This document shows positions 1-11,104 of a DNA stretch of 64,000 bases, one piece after another. The stretch lies in NCBI RefSeq assembly GCF_000002875.2, contig NC_009413.2, positions 615,323 to 679,322 on the forward strand, in the 5' to 3' direction. Made by a program: the position numbers and the translations under genes. Position 1 is the first letter of the stretch. The number at the start of each line of letters is the position of its first letter. The notes beneath the pieces were generated by a model. That model made no database searches, was not told where the DNA came from, and worked only from the letters and a program-made list of their open reading frames with translations. This DNA comes from Leishmania infantum JPCM5 (taxonomy: Eukaryota; Euglenozoa; Kinetoplastea; Trypanosomatida; Trypanosomatidae).

Positions 1-1
1 C

Positions 2-1456
2 GGCGGGACCAGTGGTGGCGGGGGCGGCAGCAGCGGCGCGAACAGCGCTGGCGCCGCCACTGGCACGTTGGCAGCCCCTCTCAACTCGGAGCTTGCAGCC
101 TCATTTGCGAGCAACAACACCAACGGCTTCCAACCCTACCAAGTCACCGGCACCCTTGGTACCGGCTCTGCAGCGAGCTGCAGCGGGCACGGCACAATCG
201 ACACGCGCTGCAGCTCGACGATGAAGTACACTGCTGCTCCCCCAGCGCAGCCGACTGGTCTGCCGCTGCCACCAGGCCGCTCCCCCGCGCCGCAGTCGCC
301 GTCGCGGCGCTTCTCTTATGAGCTGACGCAGTCCGTCACGGCAGCCTTAGGGCCGCCAACGTTCACGACAGCGCCGTTGATGGCAGCGGCGGCCAAGATG
401 ATATCAACAGACGACGGTGCGTTGACTTCTGACGATATGAATACCTTTGACTATGGCGCTCACGCGTCGGATGACGTGTACGCAGCCAAGTCTCACTACA
501 GTACCTCATGTGCGGCGAAGGTGATGCGTGCGGTAGGCGGCGTCAACCCGCCGCTGTGTGGTGCAGCCAGTGGCACCAGCAGCAGCGAGAACGTGAATGC
601 AAATATCAAGAAACAGAGCGGCACTAGCGCGATGCGGGCCCAACTAAGCAGCCCTGCTCCTGCCGCGACCGCGTCTTCCGGCGCGGCCGCCTCGACTCTT
701 CGCAGAAGTGGCCAGCTCGGCGACGCGAGTCCTTGCTCCCTCTCGCTTGGCGGTGCCGGTCTCCTTGACGACCACCTGCTTTTCCAGTGGGAAAGTAACT
801 CGGCCGCAATGAATGTCGCTCCCGGTATAAACGACCTCGCAAGCATAGCCGTAGCAGCGGCCCCGACAGTGCTGCCGTTTAGTGATGCTCGGCGCAGCAA
901 GGAAACCGCAGCGGTGCTTGATATGATGTCCATGCTGTCGGAGTCGCGCACGCCAGACCTGATTGCGCTCGCAGATGCGCCGACGGCCGGGTCTGTGTCA
1001 CACATGAGGTCGCAGCCCGACGCTGGCGACTACTGGAGTGCCGCGCAGATGCGAGATACGGAAAAGCTGGGTTTGGGCGCCGTGGGCGGCGGCGATATGG
1101 GAGTGACAGCCCACCAAGGGTCGTCTACGGCGACGTCGACATCGAAGGCGCTGAGCCGCTGCAGCACTGGCCGGACATTGCCCGGCACGACTGCGCAGCC
1201 GCCTTCGCGAATTGGCCGCTCTGACGACGAGGACGACGGGCAGACAGGGTGGATGATGTACCCGGACATCGACCTGAACCTCGGCTGGCCCCTCGGTTCC
1301 ACCATGAAGTCAAAGAAGGGCGGTGGGGTGGTTGGCAGCAGCCTCAACAGCAGCAGCAGCCGCGAAGATGTTGACCACCTTGGCTACTCGCAGCAGCTCG
1401 GCCACGCGATGGACAACCTGTACAATCTCATGAGCTACGACGACGCCTCTTATTAA
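2..1456 (+). CDS. Unidentified protein, C-terminal part (5' end outside window)
   Basis: The reading frame is open from base 2 to a TAA at 1454-1456, giving 484 residues with no start in view, so this is the 3' part of a longer gene. The protein is rich in Ser, Ala, Gly and Thr, with short runs of Ser and Gly at the N-terminal edge. An acidic patch (SDDEDDGQTGWMMYPDIDLN, about residue 407 onward) precedes a more ordered C-terminus ending in SYDDASY. I see no recognisable catalytic or binding domain and no membrane segment. Codon use is GC-rich as in the neighbouring genes. It is the first gene of the + strand cluster. Its downstream region carries a retroposon-derived repeat at 1977-2481, which probably lies in its 3' UTR. 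Function unknown; the domain may lie in the missing N-terminal part. Confidence 0.75.
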   Translation, partial: GGTSGGGGGSSGANSAGAATGTLAAPLNSELAASFASNNTNGFQPYQVTGTLGTGSAASCSGHGTIDTRCSSTMKYTAAPPAQPTGLPLPPGRSPAPQSPSRRFSYELTQSVTAALGPPTFTTAPLMAAAAKMISTDDGALTSDDMNTFDYGAHASDDVYAAKSHYSTSCAAKVMRAVGGVNPPLCGAASGTSSSENVNANIKKQSGTSAMRAQLSSPAPAATASSGAAASTLRRSGQLGDASPCSLSLGGAGLLDDHLLFQWESNSAAMNVAPGINDLASIAVAAAPTVLPFSDARRSKETAAVLDMMSMLSESRTPDLIALADAPTAGSVSHMRSQPDAGDYWSAAQMRDTEKLGLGAVGGGDMGVTAHQGSSTATSTSKALSRCSTGRTLPGTTAQPPSRIGRSDDEDDGQTGWMMYPDIDLNLGWPLGSTMKSKKGGGVVGSSLNSSSSREDVDHLGYSQQLGHAMDNLYNLMSYDDASY

Positions 1457-1976
1457 GTGCGATATGGCAGCACATCCGCATGGCAAACAGCGTGCACCCC
1501 CAGCTTCTAGCCCCCCCCCACCCGGCATCACGAATGCAAGAAAACAGATGAGAAAAAACAAGCCACGGCTACGCATCTGCGCGCAGCCGGTGATTGACAC
1601 ACAAAGGCATCAAGAGCTAAATCAAACAGAAGAACCAACAAGCAGCGAGGTAAATGCAGCTCTCCTTCGCGGCAGTGTCTTGCTCATGCCGAGACTGGTC
1701 TACTTTATTCTCTGCCTTCCCTTCCCTCAACTTTTTCCTCTACTGCGCACACGACCACGACCACTTGCTGATGCCCGCCACATCACCACGGTATCAGGGT
1801 TCAGTCTCCGCTCTTTGTGGGGGAGCCAAGAGCCTGCACAGCCTGCCCTCGGGTACGGTTGCGGACTCTTGTCGGCTTCCAGTTCTGGGCTGGCGCCGTA
1901 CCAAAGGTACGTGTGGTCATGATCACTCTCGGACCAGCTCACTACAAATCATGCCGATCAGTCAGGACAAAAAAAA
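1457..1976 (+). other. 3' flank of first gene, no gene seen
   Basis: About 520 bases between the stop codon and the repeat. It contains a C-run near 1509 and pyrimidine tracts at 1717-1743. Short reading frames here overlap in several frames and have no recognisable content. Probably 3' UTR. Confidence 0.5.
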
Positions 1977-2481
1977 CATCTCTTGCATTCGACCGGGTCT
2001 GCGCTGATGAGGCGCAGATGCCGGAAGCATGACGGGAGCACCCTCGAATGGCACCAGCGAGTCCTCCAGACGCGCATGAGGCGAGTCCCCACGCCACATT
2101 ACGGCATGCTGCGGCTTGTGGCGACCGAGGGAGAGGCATGGCATGCAGGCAGGGCGTGCAAGGTCTCGGAGGGCCCTGGCCTGCGTGTGACCGACTTCCT
2201 TGCTGCGCTCGCCCGGCATGCCCCCTTGATCGCCACCCCCTTCTACCCGCACGGCAGACGCCACGGCCTCCGCCCACGAGCGGGACCCTGAAGGCGGCCC
2301 TGCTTGGATCAAGGCATGCGGTCCACCCATGCGCGTGTGCCGCCGGGTGGCGCGGCATGCGTGCGGGGGAGGGCAAGAGAAGCCGATGGGACGCATGGCC
2401 CGATTTCGACGGCAGAACTGCTCGTCCTGGTCGACGCGGATGTGGCGGCAGTGCGACAGGGGGGCGTGTGAGCTGTGGTTG
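1977..2481 (+). mobile_element. Retroposon-derived 0.5-kb repeat, copy A1 (SIDER/DIRE 3'-end type)
   Basis: About 490 bases (1991-2481) are nearly identical to 33259-33750, the terminal part of the DIRE-like element. Weaker similarity, mostly transitions, extends left to about 1977. A truncated third copy lies at 34148-34263. The right border is sharp, at GAGCTGTGGTTG ending at 2481. The size and the position downstream of a coding region match Leishmania SIDER elements, which are known from 3' UTRs where SIDER2 can destabilise mRNA. This copy lacks the GGAAGCTAAGC signature of the retroposon 5' end, so it may instead be a 5'-truncated DIRE copy. No poly-A tail is seen. Confidence 0.75.
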
Positions 2482-4300
2482 TTCGCTTGTGCTTGTGAAC
2501 GTGTTTGATGGTGGAAGGAGACGTTGAGAAGCGAAAAGCGCATGAACTTCTTCCCTTTTATTTTCGTGTTGTTGTTCACTGTGCTGCGTAGGCCGCAGCT
2601 GGCGAGGACGTTTGTTTGCTCAGCTTTTCTTGTTGACGTCGATATGGGTTGGAACCCCCTTTTTTTGTTCTCTCTCTGCGTGCGTGGGTGTATGGAGAAC
2701 GCGAGCGTATTCGGGAGCTGACTTTTCTGTGTGCGCTGCGTTGGTGCACCGCTTCCTCCTCCGTGATCGGGCCATGGCTTGCATTCGATTTTCATGTGTG
2801 GTTCTCGGGGGTGTGGTGTCGGTGAGCCTCCTCTGCCGGCTTTGCTGCATTACGACACGCACGTCGGATTAGAGAGCCCCCGGGAACCGTGGGGAGCAGC
2901 GATGATGGATGAACAAGAGTCCGTGAAGGCGACTACCACAGTGATGAAGAGGGAAAAGAAAGGAAGAGGGCGCTTCACAAGTTACAGAACAGGCTGAGAG
3001 TTGTGGCGACATCTGCATTCGCTGAAAAGGGGGTCGATGTGAAAATGGCCTCTCCTGCGTCTGAATTGTTATTCTCTTCTTTTTCTTGTCACGAATACGC
3101 GGGCCTACACTCACCCGCCCTTCCCGCTTCATGCGTATGCCTCTCACGTCGAGGTCTCTCTCTCGCACTTGCTGTATGCTGTTACTCCACTGACTGCTAT
3201 GACGGGGGACCGTCTCTCTTTTTCTTTCCTTCTGCTATTGACTCGTACTGTTCTTTCAGTGTTCTTATTATTCTTTTGTATTGTTCTCCTTTCTGTGTCT
3301 CTCTTCGTTTTTCTCTCCGGGGAAGCCTGTCTGTGTGCGTGTGTGCAGGGGGGGGGGCGTGGGGAGGCTTTCGCCTCTGTGCAGTCTGCGGTGTCGCCCT
3401 TCAACCATCGGAAACAAGAAAACGAAAAAGCGCAACCGCTGCAGTCTGACGTCAGGCTTTCCAGGAATCAAGAAAAATGACGTGCCTACGGCTTCTCGGA
3501 TCTCAAGTGCGGTGCAAGTACTTCTCACGACGCGTAGTCCAAACTTGCTGTCCTGCTCTGCGGCAAAAGCCCACTTAGTGCTATCTATAGTATATGGAAA
3601 GGTGTGGAGAGACGTAGAAAGACGTTAGGAAAGAGGAGCGCCATGCAGCGCGTCTCTCTGTCCGACGAACACCTTTCATGTGCCTTTGCAGGATGTCCTC
3701 CACGCTGTCGGTTGACCAGAGGCCCCGCACTGAATAAGCGAGGGCACACGGGATGGGGTCTGCTGCTTTGATTTTTTTTGCTGGTGCCTCCTCCATCATG
3801 CCGATAGGGGCCTTTACTCACGCATAAGGCTCCAACAGAGCTGCCCCCTTCTCCATCATCCCTCTCCTCTTCTGCTCTCTCCATCTTGCTCTCCTCGATG
3901 CTGACCCCCTCTGTGTCACACACCCTTACGCACAATGAGTGAAGCGATTGTGCGAGTACGAGAAACGTGCCAAGGTGGAGCCCAAAGGTAAAGACGCTTC
4001 TTCCGACTCTTTCTCCACGCGTGCAGGCAGGCCCGTTTTTTCCCGCGCAACTGTGCGCTTTTTTGTATACTTTCGATTTTTCTTTATTTGCGTGTTGCGT
4101 GTGGCCGGCACGCCCACTCTTGCGTGCCACTGCGGCCGCTCCCTTTTCTTTCGCATTCGTGTCCCTGTGTATGTGTGGGACTCACAGCATCTTGGGGCCT
4201 CTCGTGAGACTGCTAAATACGTGCACCCTAGCGCCACGAACCCGCGAAGCGTACGTTGCACGCCGCACAAGGCTACCCAAATCTTGTTAGCTCTGCTGAG
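2482..4300 (+). other. Intergenic region before LTV1, no gene seen
   Basis: Low-complexity, pyrimidine-rich on the + strand, with a G-run near 3350 and several T-tracts (for example 3220-3320 and 4055-4090). Reading frames here are short, overlap each other on both strands and look random. A plausible spliced-leader acceptor for the next gene is the AG at 4186-4187 after the tract around 4140-4165. Confidence 0.5.
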
Positions 4301-6235
4301 ATGCCGCGCATCAAGAAGCCGCGTAACAAGGGTGTCACCTATAAGCTGGTGCCCCGCTCGTATGGCGATGCTGATGGCGAGGACCAGGGCCCTTTGTGGG
4401 TGAGCGAGGCGGAGCTCTTTCGCCGACACCAGAGCGCCGTTCCCGCTGAAGATGAAGACGCGGCGCGACGCCAGTTTAACATGTACGCCGTCGCCGCGAA
4501 CGCCGAGTTCAACGACGAGCGTCGCGGTCGCCGTGCCGAGGAAGGTGAGGACGACGCGTGTGGCGTGTACGACGATGGAGAGGCGGATGCAGAGGAGCAA
4601 TCGCATGAGGAGGAGTATTATGACGAACACGGCGAGGAGGACGGTGAGTGGGTCGACGGTGACTGGAGGGACGAGGAGAAGCCAGAGGCCCCACACCTGC
4701 GAGTGGCAATGCAGAAGGCTGCGCTGCCGCCCACTTCTGCTGCTGACCCAGCGTTGGCGTCTAGCTGCCCACCGGCGGCTGCCGCTTGCCCGCGCGACGA
4801 GGATGGCCATGAGAGCGAGGTGGCTAGTGAGGCCGACGAAGAGCAAGAGGAGGAGAAACTCTTTGATGACGAGGTGGAAGGCGAGGTGACGGACGACTTC
4901 CTGCGCCAGCTTGTCTTTGGCAGCGGTGGCGATGGCGAGGGCGACGAGGACGGCGACGACGGCGACGACTGGGACGGACTCGACCAGGAAGATAGCGAGA
5001 TGTGGCGGTTGCTGACGGACGACGAGAAGGCGGCCGTCAAGGCTTCACGCCGACGCAGCACGGCACGGCGACGTCGTGTTGTCGCCGCAGTGGTTGGCGA
5101 GGAGGGAGGACTGAGCCGCACTCACGCGGCCGACGGGACGGAGTATCCAACGCACGACACCACCCAGCGGGCGGTGGATCGGCAGTTCACGGAGATGATG
5201 CGCGAGTTCGATGCCGATGCGCGACTCAACGACGCCTACACCGATGATCCTCGTACGCACGGCGCGCTGCCGATGGATAAGTACCTCACTGCCTTGGAGG
5301 AGTTCGTGGCAAGCAGGGCCGGCATAGACGTCGAGACTGCAGAGCCGCACAAAAACAAAGGCCTCATTCAGCAGCTCAAGTACCTCTCATACCACGCCGG
5401 CGCCTTCGACTCTGACGCGCGTGGTGTTTACATGACGACGATACTGCCAGAAAAGCAGCAGCGCTTCGTGGAGGAATTTCAGAAAGGCACTGAAGAGATC
5501 CGCCGTGCCGCGCGCGTGCGTTTGGCAGCACGCAACGCTGGTGCCACTGCCGCTGCTAATGCTGCTGCGGCGGCATCGCCGTCGGAGGGAGACGGCACGA
5601 CTGGGGAGGAGGAGGAGGAGCTGATTGTCATGGAGGTGAAATCAAAGGCGGATCGACTGGACTGCGAGACGGCCATCAGCGCGCACTCGACGTACTACAA
5701 TCAGCCAAACGTGATTCAAGCACCGCGCCGCTCTGCGCAGGCGCGCAGGGTGAAGAAGGCGCCAGTATCGCGTCGCGGCGGCGAGCTAATAGACACAGAG
5801 GCGGAGAGCAACAATAGTCACCGTAACGGCGACACCGACACCTCCGCCACAACATTGGTGAGGGGGGACATGATCAGCGCCGGGGCTGCCCTTAGCAGCA
5901 GCGGCAGCGGCAACACTGCTACTAGTAGAATCAGCAGCTCCGCCAAGAAGGGTGCCAAGACGGTGCAGGTGTGTGAGCCGACCTGCGACTCTGACAGCGA
6001 GGGCACTGCGCCGGTAGACAGAGGGCACCGAGCCGTCGATGTGGTGCTCACGGTCCGTCGCAAGGACGAAACCAAAGAGGAGAAAATGATGCGCCGGCAG
6101 GCTGTGAAGGCTGCCCAGCGCGAGCGTCGGCAGGCAAAGAGCGCCCTCAAGCACACTTACAAGGAGGTGGAGTCGGAAGAGCTGAGGCGGTCTGCTACCT
6201 CGCAGGCGGCGCGTCGCACCGTCCACTTTATGTAA
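4301..6235 (+). CDS. LTV1: LTV1-like 40S ribosome assembly factor
   Basis: The protein has 645 residues. LTV1 is a non-ribosomal factor that accompanies pre-40S particles from nucleolus to cytoplasm and controls late maturation of the small-subunit head. Two ends identify it. The N-terminus (KKPRNKGVTYKLVPRSYGDA, with QGPLWVSEAELF just after) matches the LTV1 family start in which a basic KK stretch precedes a TxKLVxRS-type motif. The C-terminus has the family's basic helix (RRKDETKEEKMMRRQAVKAA then RRQAKSALKHTYKEVE). Between them lie long acidic Glu/Asp-rich segments (about residues 70-240), usual for this family, and the conserved DDFLRQLVFG and YPTHD patches. I chose the ATG at 4301 because homologues start close to this motif; an in-frame ATG at 4256 would add 15 residues. 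It is longer than yeast or human LTV1 because of low-complexity insertions around residues 420-580. Confidence 0.88.
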   Translation: MPRIKKPRNKGVTYKLVPRSYGDADGEDQGPLWVSEAELFRRHQSAVPAEDEDAARRQFNMYAVAANAEFNDERRGRRAEEGEDDACGVYDDGEADAEEQSHEEEYYDEHGEEDGEWVDGDWRDEEKPEAPHLRVAMQKAALPPTSAADPALASSCPPAAAACPRDEDGHESEVASEADEEQEEEKLFDDEVEGEVTDDFLRQLVFGSGGDGEGDEDGDDGDDWDGLDQEDSEMWRLLTDDEKAAVKASRRRSTARRRRVVAAVVGEEGGLSRTHAADGTEYPTHDTTQRAVDRQFTEMMREFDADARLNDAYTDDPRTHGALPMDKYLTALEEFVASRAGIDVETAEPHKNKGLIQQLKYLSYHAGAFDSDARGVYMTTILPEKQQRFVEEFQKGTEEIRRAARVRLAARNAGATAAANAAAAASPSEGDGTTGEEEEELIVMEVKSKADRLDCETAISAHSTYYNQPNVIQAPRRSAQARRVKKAPVSRRGGELIDTEAESNNSHRNGDTDTSATTLVRGDMISAGAALSSSGSGNTATSRISSSAKKGAKTVQVCEPTCDSDSEGTAPVDRGHRAVDVVLTVRRKDETKEEKMMRRQAVKAAQRERRQAKSALKHTYKEVESEELRRSATSQAARRTVHFM

Positions 6236-8752
6236 GAAGGGGGGAGATTGAGGGGGAGGTGAGGAGAAATGGATGTCGGAGGACTCGCCGCAACGCCCAG
6301 GCAGCACTTGGCGCCCTGCGCGTGTGGATGTGTGAGCACGCGTGTAGGGTTTGCAGTTTGACGGGTAATGCGTCGATAGGCGCGTCTCTTTTCCTTTTTT
6401 TTTGTGGGTGATGCCAGCTAAAAAAATGCGAGCCCTTCCACCAATTTCCCTCCGGCCCCCCCCCACCCCCAACAACAAGAAAACGAAAATAACACAGAAC
6501 TAATTCGACGCGGTAAACCAGTAAAAGGAGAGAGAACATGAAGCGAGGTCGTTGGTGCGCTTCATCCTTCTCTACTAAGCACTACTCTTCATACTGCCTC
6601 TCCCTTGCTCTAACACATCTCTCACGATTGTTCGTGCGCACGGTACAGTCCTCAGAAAACAAAAGGCGAAAAGCGAGTGCGAAGTACGCCATTTTGAAGG
6701 CACCAACATCAATGCAGCGAACGGATGTTGCGGCCGGCGTGTGCACAGGCACCCTCCTACTAAATGCAGATGACGCCAGCGTACTCTGCTGCACAGCAAA
6801 GGCCCCTTTGAAGAAACAAGAAAGCGGTGAGCCGGTATTCTCCCTTCCTTGTACTTGCCTGGTAGAAAAGGAAGCGCAACGTGCGAGTGCGAGGAAGTGA
6901 GACAGCGGTGCTAAAATCTTTTCGAAGTGCTACCGCGGCCCCTTTTCCACCACATTGTCAGAGCTTCTCTTTCTCCGCTGCGCTATAATCATCTCCTTCT
7001 CGGTCTGCACTGGTTCCATTCTCTCTTCTCTTGCTTAATTTTACCGTTTCACCCCACGCCCCCCCCGGTGAACAGAAGTAATTCTCCAACGATCGCAGCA
7101 CCCACGTCTGGAACACCGCTACCCCCTCAACCCCCGCCCCGTTCAAGAACTTCGCACAGCGCCCCACCTCTTTCTCTATCTGTCTCACATAAACGAAATA
7201 CGAAAAGAAGCAGCAGAGCTTTTTTTCTCTCTGTCCTTTGCATACTCATCCCAACTCACGTAGAGCGCCGCCTCCATCCCTTTCCCTACCCCCAAGCTTA
7301 CCGACTCAGCGCTGCCGCGCCGCCTTTCCCAACTCAGTATCGCCATAAACGGCTGTAGAAGGAGACGCGGGCACCGGCAGCACGGGAACGCAGAGCAAAC
7401 TCTCACACCCCAGCCATCACCTCGGCCACACAGTAGAAAGCAAGTCTTATTTGTGAGCTCTTTGCCGTTGTGCAAGGCAGATCTCTTTTATTTTCCGTTG
7501 AGTGCCCTTCTGCTGCTGCATCCCGTGCGTGCGTTTATTTTGTGCTTGTAGGTGAGAGATTCTCACTCGATACGAACCCGTCCCGACATTCCTCACACAC
7601 ACACACAAACCTCGTCGTCCTCTACTTTCCACATCACCAGCCTCTCTCTCTCTCTTGCTACTCCCTCCGCTGCTGCCTGTTGCTCTGATTGTTTCCTTTC
7701 AGATCGTGTCCCTTTCTTCTCTGTGTTTGGGTGCATGTGTGTCTCCTTCTGGCCCCACTTACTCTCTTATTTGCTTCCCGTTGCTGTTGAACGACTGACA
7801 TCTACCAACACCACCACCAGCACCTTTTTTTCTCTTCGTTCTCGCGCTCTTCCAGGAAACGGCAAGGCAAACACGAGCGCACACCGTAAAGAAAGTACGC
7901 GGAAACCCTAAAAAGAGGTAGCAAAAGAGGCAGAAGAGAAAGAAGAAAACAACAACATTGACATCGACCACCACCACAAGCGAAAAAAAAAACAAACAAA
8001 AAAGACCAGGTAAACCAGTTGGGTGCGAAGTGTGTGCAACTACTTACCTCGCGTGTGTATTGGTTTTCTAATTTGCTGTTCTACATATATATATATATAT
8101 TCCATCTTCGCTACCTTGCCTTGCGGGGACATTCCTGTTGTTCTTTCTCATTTCTTGTCTCCCTTTTTTGGACCTTCTGACTCGCTATTTGTGTATACCT
8201 CCTTCTACCGGAGCCGCCCTTCCCCACCTCGTTCTTCTCAAGCCCCGCTTTTTTTTTTGCCGTTGTTGTTTCCTCTGTCTTTCTCGTCTCCTTCACCTCT
8301 GTGCCCTCATCGCGTTTGTTCTTTTTCTGTGGTGTTTGCCTCGCTCTCGTGTGCGATCCCTTTTGTGCTTACTTGCTCTACAATCACACGAAGCAGCAAC
8401 ACACCATTACCCCCCTCCCTCCCTCCGTCCGACACTCTCTTCGCCTTTTATTGTTTCTTTTATTCTCTCATCCTTCTCCTCCTCCGCTGTTTGTTGTAGT
8501 AGTTGGTTGGTAGGATCTCTCTCTCCGTATTTGTATATACACACACACACATATATATATATATATATTATACATATATACATCTATTCCTTTTACAGAC
8601 GCTTGTTTTCGCGCGCTCTCCTCTTCTTTACCCTCTTCTTTCTACGTCTTTTGGTTTTGACCGTTTTTGCGTGAGGGCCTTCTTCTCTCTTTTCCCTCCT
8701 CTCACACGCCCACTTTTGCACCTTCGCGCTCGCACCCTTCTCACGTGCGACC
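6236..8752 (+). other. Intergenic region between LTV1 and the RRM gene
   Basis: 2.5 kb with no convincing gene. It holds C-rich and T-rich tracts, an A-rich patch near 7980-8005, and TA microsatellites at 8085-8100 and 8534-8580. Pyrimidine tracts at 8590-8740 probably include the trans-splicing signals of the RRM gene, with a candidate acceptor AG at 8597-8598. Reading frames here translate to Ser/Leu/Phe/Pro-rich sequence typical of CT-rich non-coding DNA. Confidence 0.5.
8534..8580. repeat. Microsatellite (AC)n/(AT)n
   Basis: TATATAC is followed by an AC run, then an AT run of about 18 bases and a second TATA patch. It lies about 170 bases upstream of the RRM gene start. Confidence 0.9.
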
Positions 8753-11104
8753 ATGCCACAGATGACGGAGAACATCTGCAGCATGCAGGGCGCTGGTAAC
8801 GCCGCGCCGCAGGCGCACAGCCCATGCCACTCCGTATCCTCTGCCCTCCCAGTTACCAACGGCCTGGTGTCCAATGACCTCACCAACTCGTCCTTGTCGG
8901 AACACCCATTAAGCGAGTCGAGTGGCGGCGTCTTAGCCCAGCCGCAGATTTCCGGTAACGTTGCTGACTTCCAGAACTTTCTCGATGAGCCGAGCAATTG
9001 GGAGTGGGCAGTGAATGCCCTATCCGTGGAGCCAGGGCACAGCGACCGCAACATCTTTGTCTCGAAGCTGCCGCCCACCTTCAAGGATGCGGATCTGCAG
9101 GAGCTGTTTCAGAACTTCGGCCCCGTGGTGTCGGCCAAGGTGATGCTGAACGTGAAGACGGGTATCTCCAAGGAGACGGGTTTTGTGAAGTTCACGAGCT
9201 ACAAGGACGCGCTGCGTGCCCGCGCTTTCTTTCGACTCCGCCTGGCCTCCTCGCCGACCACGCCTGCAATGCCGGAGGTGGTGACACAATGGGCGCAGAA
9301 CAAGCACGACGGCGGCCTCTACGGCGAGCGATGCCAGCAGGTGCGCAAGTTGTTCATCCGAAACGTTCCGGCGCGCATCACGCAGGCGGAGATGAGGGTG
9401 TTTGTCAGCCAATTCGGAAATGTGAGTGACGTGTCGGTGCACAGTGATACGTATGACGCCGCACCGGCCTCCTCCCCTGGGCGAGGGCGGCGCCTGAAGC
9501 AGATTTCTCCTTCCGAGGGCACCGAAGGAGAGCAGGCAGAGGCGTCGCGGTCAGGCACTGAGCCGGAGGAGCACGAGACGATCATCTGTTTTGTGACCTT
9601 TGTGGAGGCGGGGGCAGCGATGCGGGCGTGCCGCGAGATTCACAACACAACGCCGTTCGATTCCTGCAACGGAGTGCCGCTAATGGCCAAGCTGGCTGAG
9701 GATAACAGCTCTCGTCACGCCCGGCGCCACCACGGTGCATCGGTGGCGAAGACTGTGCCCGCCTCGTGGGGCGCATGCGCACCCTTGTGCGACGGCAGCA
9801 GCACCTACAGCAGCGCCTACAGCAGCGAGGCGCACACTCCCCTCACCGGTGCGGTCGGCTATCACCGCGTCAGTCATCCGTCTCAGGTGCCGGTGTCACA
9901 GCATCTGCAGCAGCAGCAGCAGCAGTACAGTGCCGTTTCCAACTGCGTCATGCAGCCACACCCGCCGCCGATGCTGTCGGCAAGTTATTTGAACACAGAC
10001 CTGTCACCTGTGTACCGCAGCCAGCCATCGACGCCGAAATACTCTTCGCAGAGTGCACAGCACGCCGGCTTCGGCATTCCGGCCCCGCGCCGTACTTTTC
10101 AGCAGCGCAGCGCTGCCGTGTCCCCAACGTCGGCTGCGCCGCCAGCATCGGTCGTCACACCTTCCTCGCCTTCCATCCTCTCCACGACGATGTCGCCCAC
10201 TGCTCCGCAGCAGCCCCACTCGATTCGTACTCGCCACGTGCCCCTGCCGCCGGCACTCTCCATGGAAGCGACCGAGAGCGGGTTGACGAGCGTGGCGATG
10301 CCGACCACCACCACGCCCGCCCCAAGCTCGCCGCCCCACGCCGCTGGCGTCTACGCGCACACGCCGCTCCGCAGCTTTAGAGAGACACCTGTGCAGACAC
10401 CACGCCACCGACAAAGCCCCCTATCTGCGACGCAGATGGGCAATTGCTTGAGCGACACCTACACGGCTGTGCACACCCCGTACATCGGGCATCAGCACCA
10501 GCAGCGGCGCTTGCCCATGAACCATGGTGACGTCCAGGGTGCCTACCACCCGAACGGCGACTTCTATCAGGAGTACAGCTACAGCGACCCCATGGGCCCG
10601 ATGGAGCTGAACATGCACCCCATCTCGTCTTCGGCGTCGTCAGAGGCGGTTCACGAGTACGGCAACACTGGCGGCTCTGAGCTCAGTGCTTACCGGGCTT
10701 GCAACAACCAGTGCGATGTAGCGCCACTCTGGCAGCGACGCATGGAGCGCCACGGAGCGACAACGGCGTATTCAGCCGCCGTAGCGGCCCCTGCTGGGGT
10801 GCCACATCTTTCGCCGTGCGCCGCTTTCGGTGCGCCGTTGGCATACGCGAGCGCCGAAGGCGCGCTCTCCATGGGTGCGGCCTTGCACCCGGAAATCTGG
10901 GAGACTACCTCGTCACAGCAGGCGAAGTCTGCGGTGTCCTCGCCGTACGTGCTATGTCCCCAGGCCATGATCGTGAATAGCGGCAGCCAGACCACCACCC
11001 CGAGCAGCGGTGTGTCGGGGTCGGTGCGGTACCGCAACAACCCGTACAGCATGCGCCTTGTTCGCACCGTCGCGCTGGATTCATCACCGTGCGTGGGCAG
11101 CTGA
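8753..11104 (+). CDS. RNA-binding protein with two RRM domains
   Basis: The protein has 783 residues. RRM1 spans about residues 98-172, with an RNP2-like NIFVSKL and RNP1-like KETGFVKF, the aromatic positions being conserved. RRM2 starts at RKLFIRNVPARITQAEM (about 198) and is split by an insertion of about 45 residues rich in Pro, Gly and Glu before its RNP1-like strand (IICFVTFVEA, about 279). The remaining 450 residues are low complexity: Ser/Thr/Pro/His/Gln-rich with a short Gln run (QQQQQQ, about 388). This is the usual layout of trypanosomatid post-transcriptional regulators, where RRM proteins replace promoter control by acting on mRNA stability and translation. Probably cytoplasmic or shuttling; the target is unknown. 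The start is the first ATG after a long pyrimidine tract. The exact orthologue is not recognised. It is followed by an unusually long gene-free stretch that could be its 3' UTR. Confidence 0.88.
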   Translation: MPQMTENICSMQGAGNAAPQAHSPCHSVSSALPVTNGLVSNDLTNSSLSEHPLSESSGGVLAQPQISGNVADFQNFLDEPSNWEWAVNALSVEPGHSDRNIFVSKLPPTFKDADLQELFQNFGPVVSAKVMLNVKTGISKETGFVKFTSYKDALRARAFFRLRLASSPTTPAMPEVVTQWAQNKHDGGLYGERCQQVRKLFIRNVPARITQAEMRVFVSQFGNVSDVSVHSDTYDAAPASSPGRGRRLKQISPSEGTEGEQAEASRSGTEPEEHETIICFVTFVEAGAAMRACREIHNTTPFDSCNGVPLMAKLAEDNSSRHARRHHGASVAKTVPASWGACAPLCDGSSTYSSAYSSEAHTPLTGAVGYHRVSHPSQVPVSQHLQQQQQQYSAVSNCVMQPHPPPMLSASYLNTDLSPVYRSQPSTPKYSSQSAQHAGFGIPAPRRTFQQRSAAVSPTSAAPPASVVTPSSPSILSTTMSPTAPQQPHSIRTRHVPLPPALSMEATESGLTSVAMPTTTTPAPSSPPHAAGVYAHTPLRSFRETPVQTPRHRQSPLSATQMGNCLSDTYTAVHTPYIGHQHQQRRLPMNHGDVQGAYHPNGDFYQEYSYSDPMGPMELNMHPISSSASSEAVHEYGNTGGSELSAYRACNNQCDVAPLWQRRMERHGATTAYSAAVAAPAGVPHLSPCAAFGAPLAYASAEGALSMGAALHPEIWETTSSQQAKSAVSSPYVLCPQAMIVNSGSQTTTPSSGVSGSVRYRNNPYSMRLVRTVALDSSPCVGS

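Noticed and set aside
496..1347. Antisense frames across the first gene
   Set aside because: Shadows of a GC-rich coding region; the + strand frame is longer and consistent with the cluster direction.
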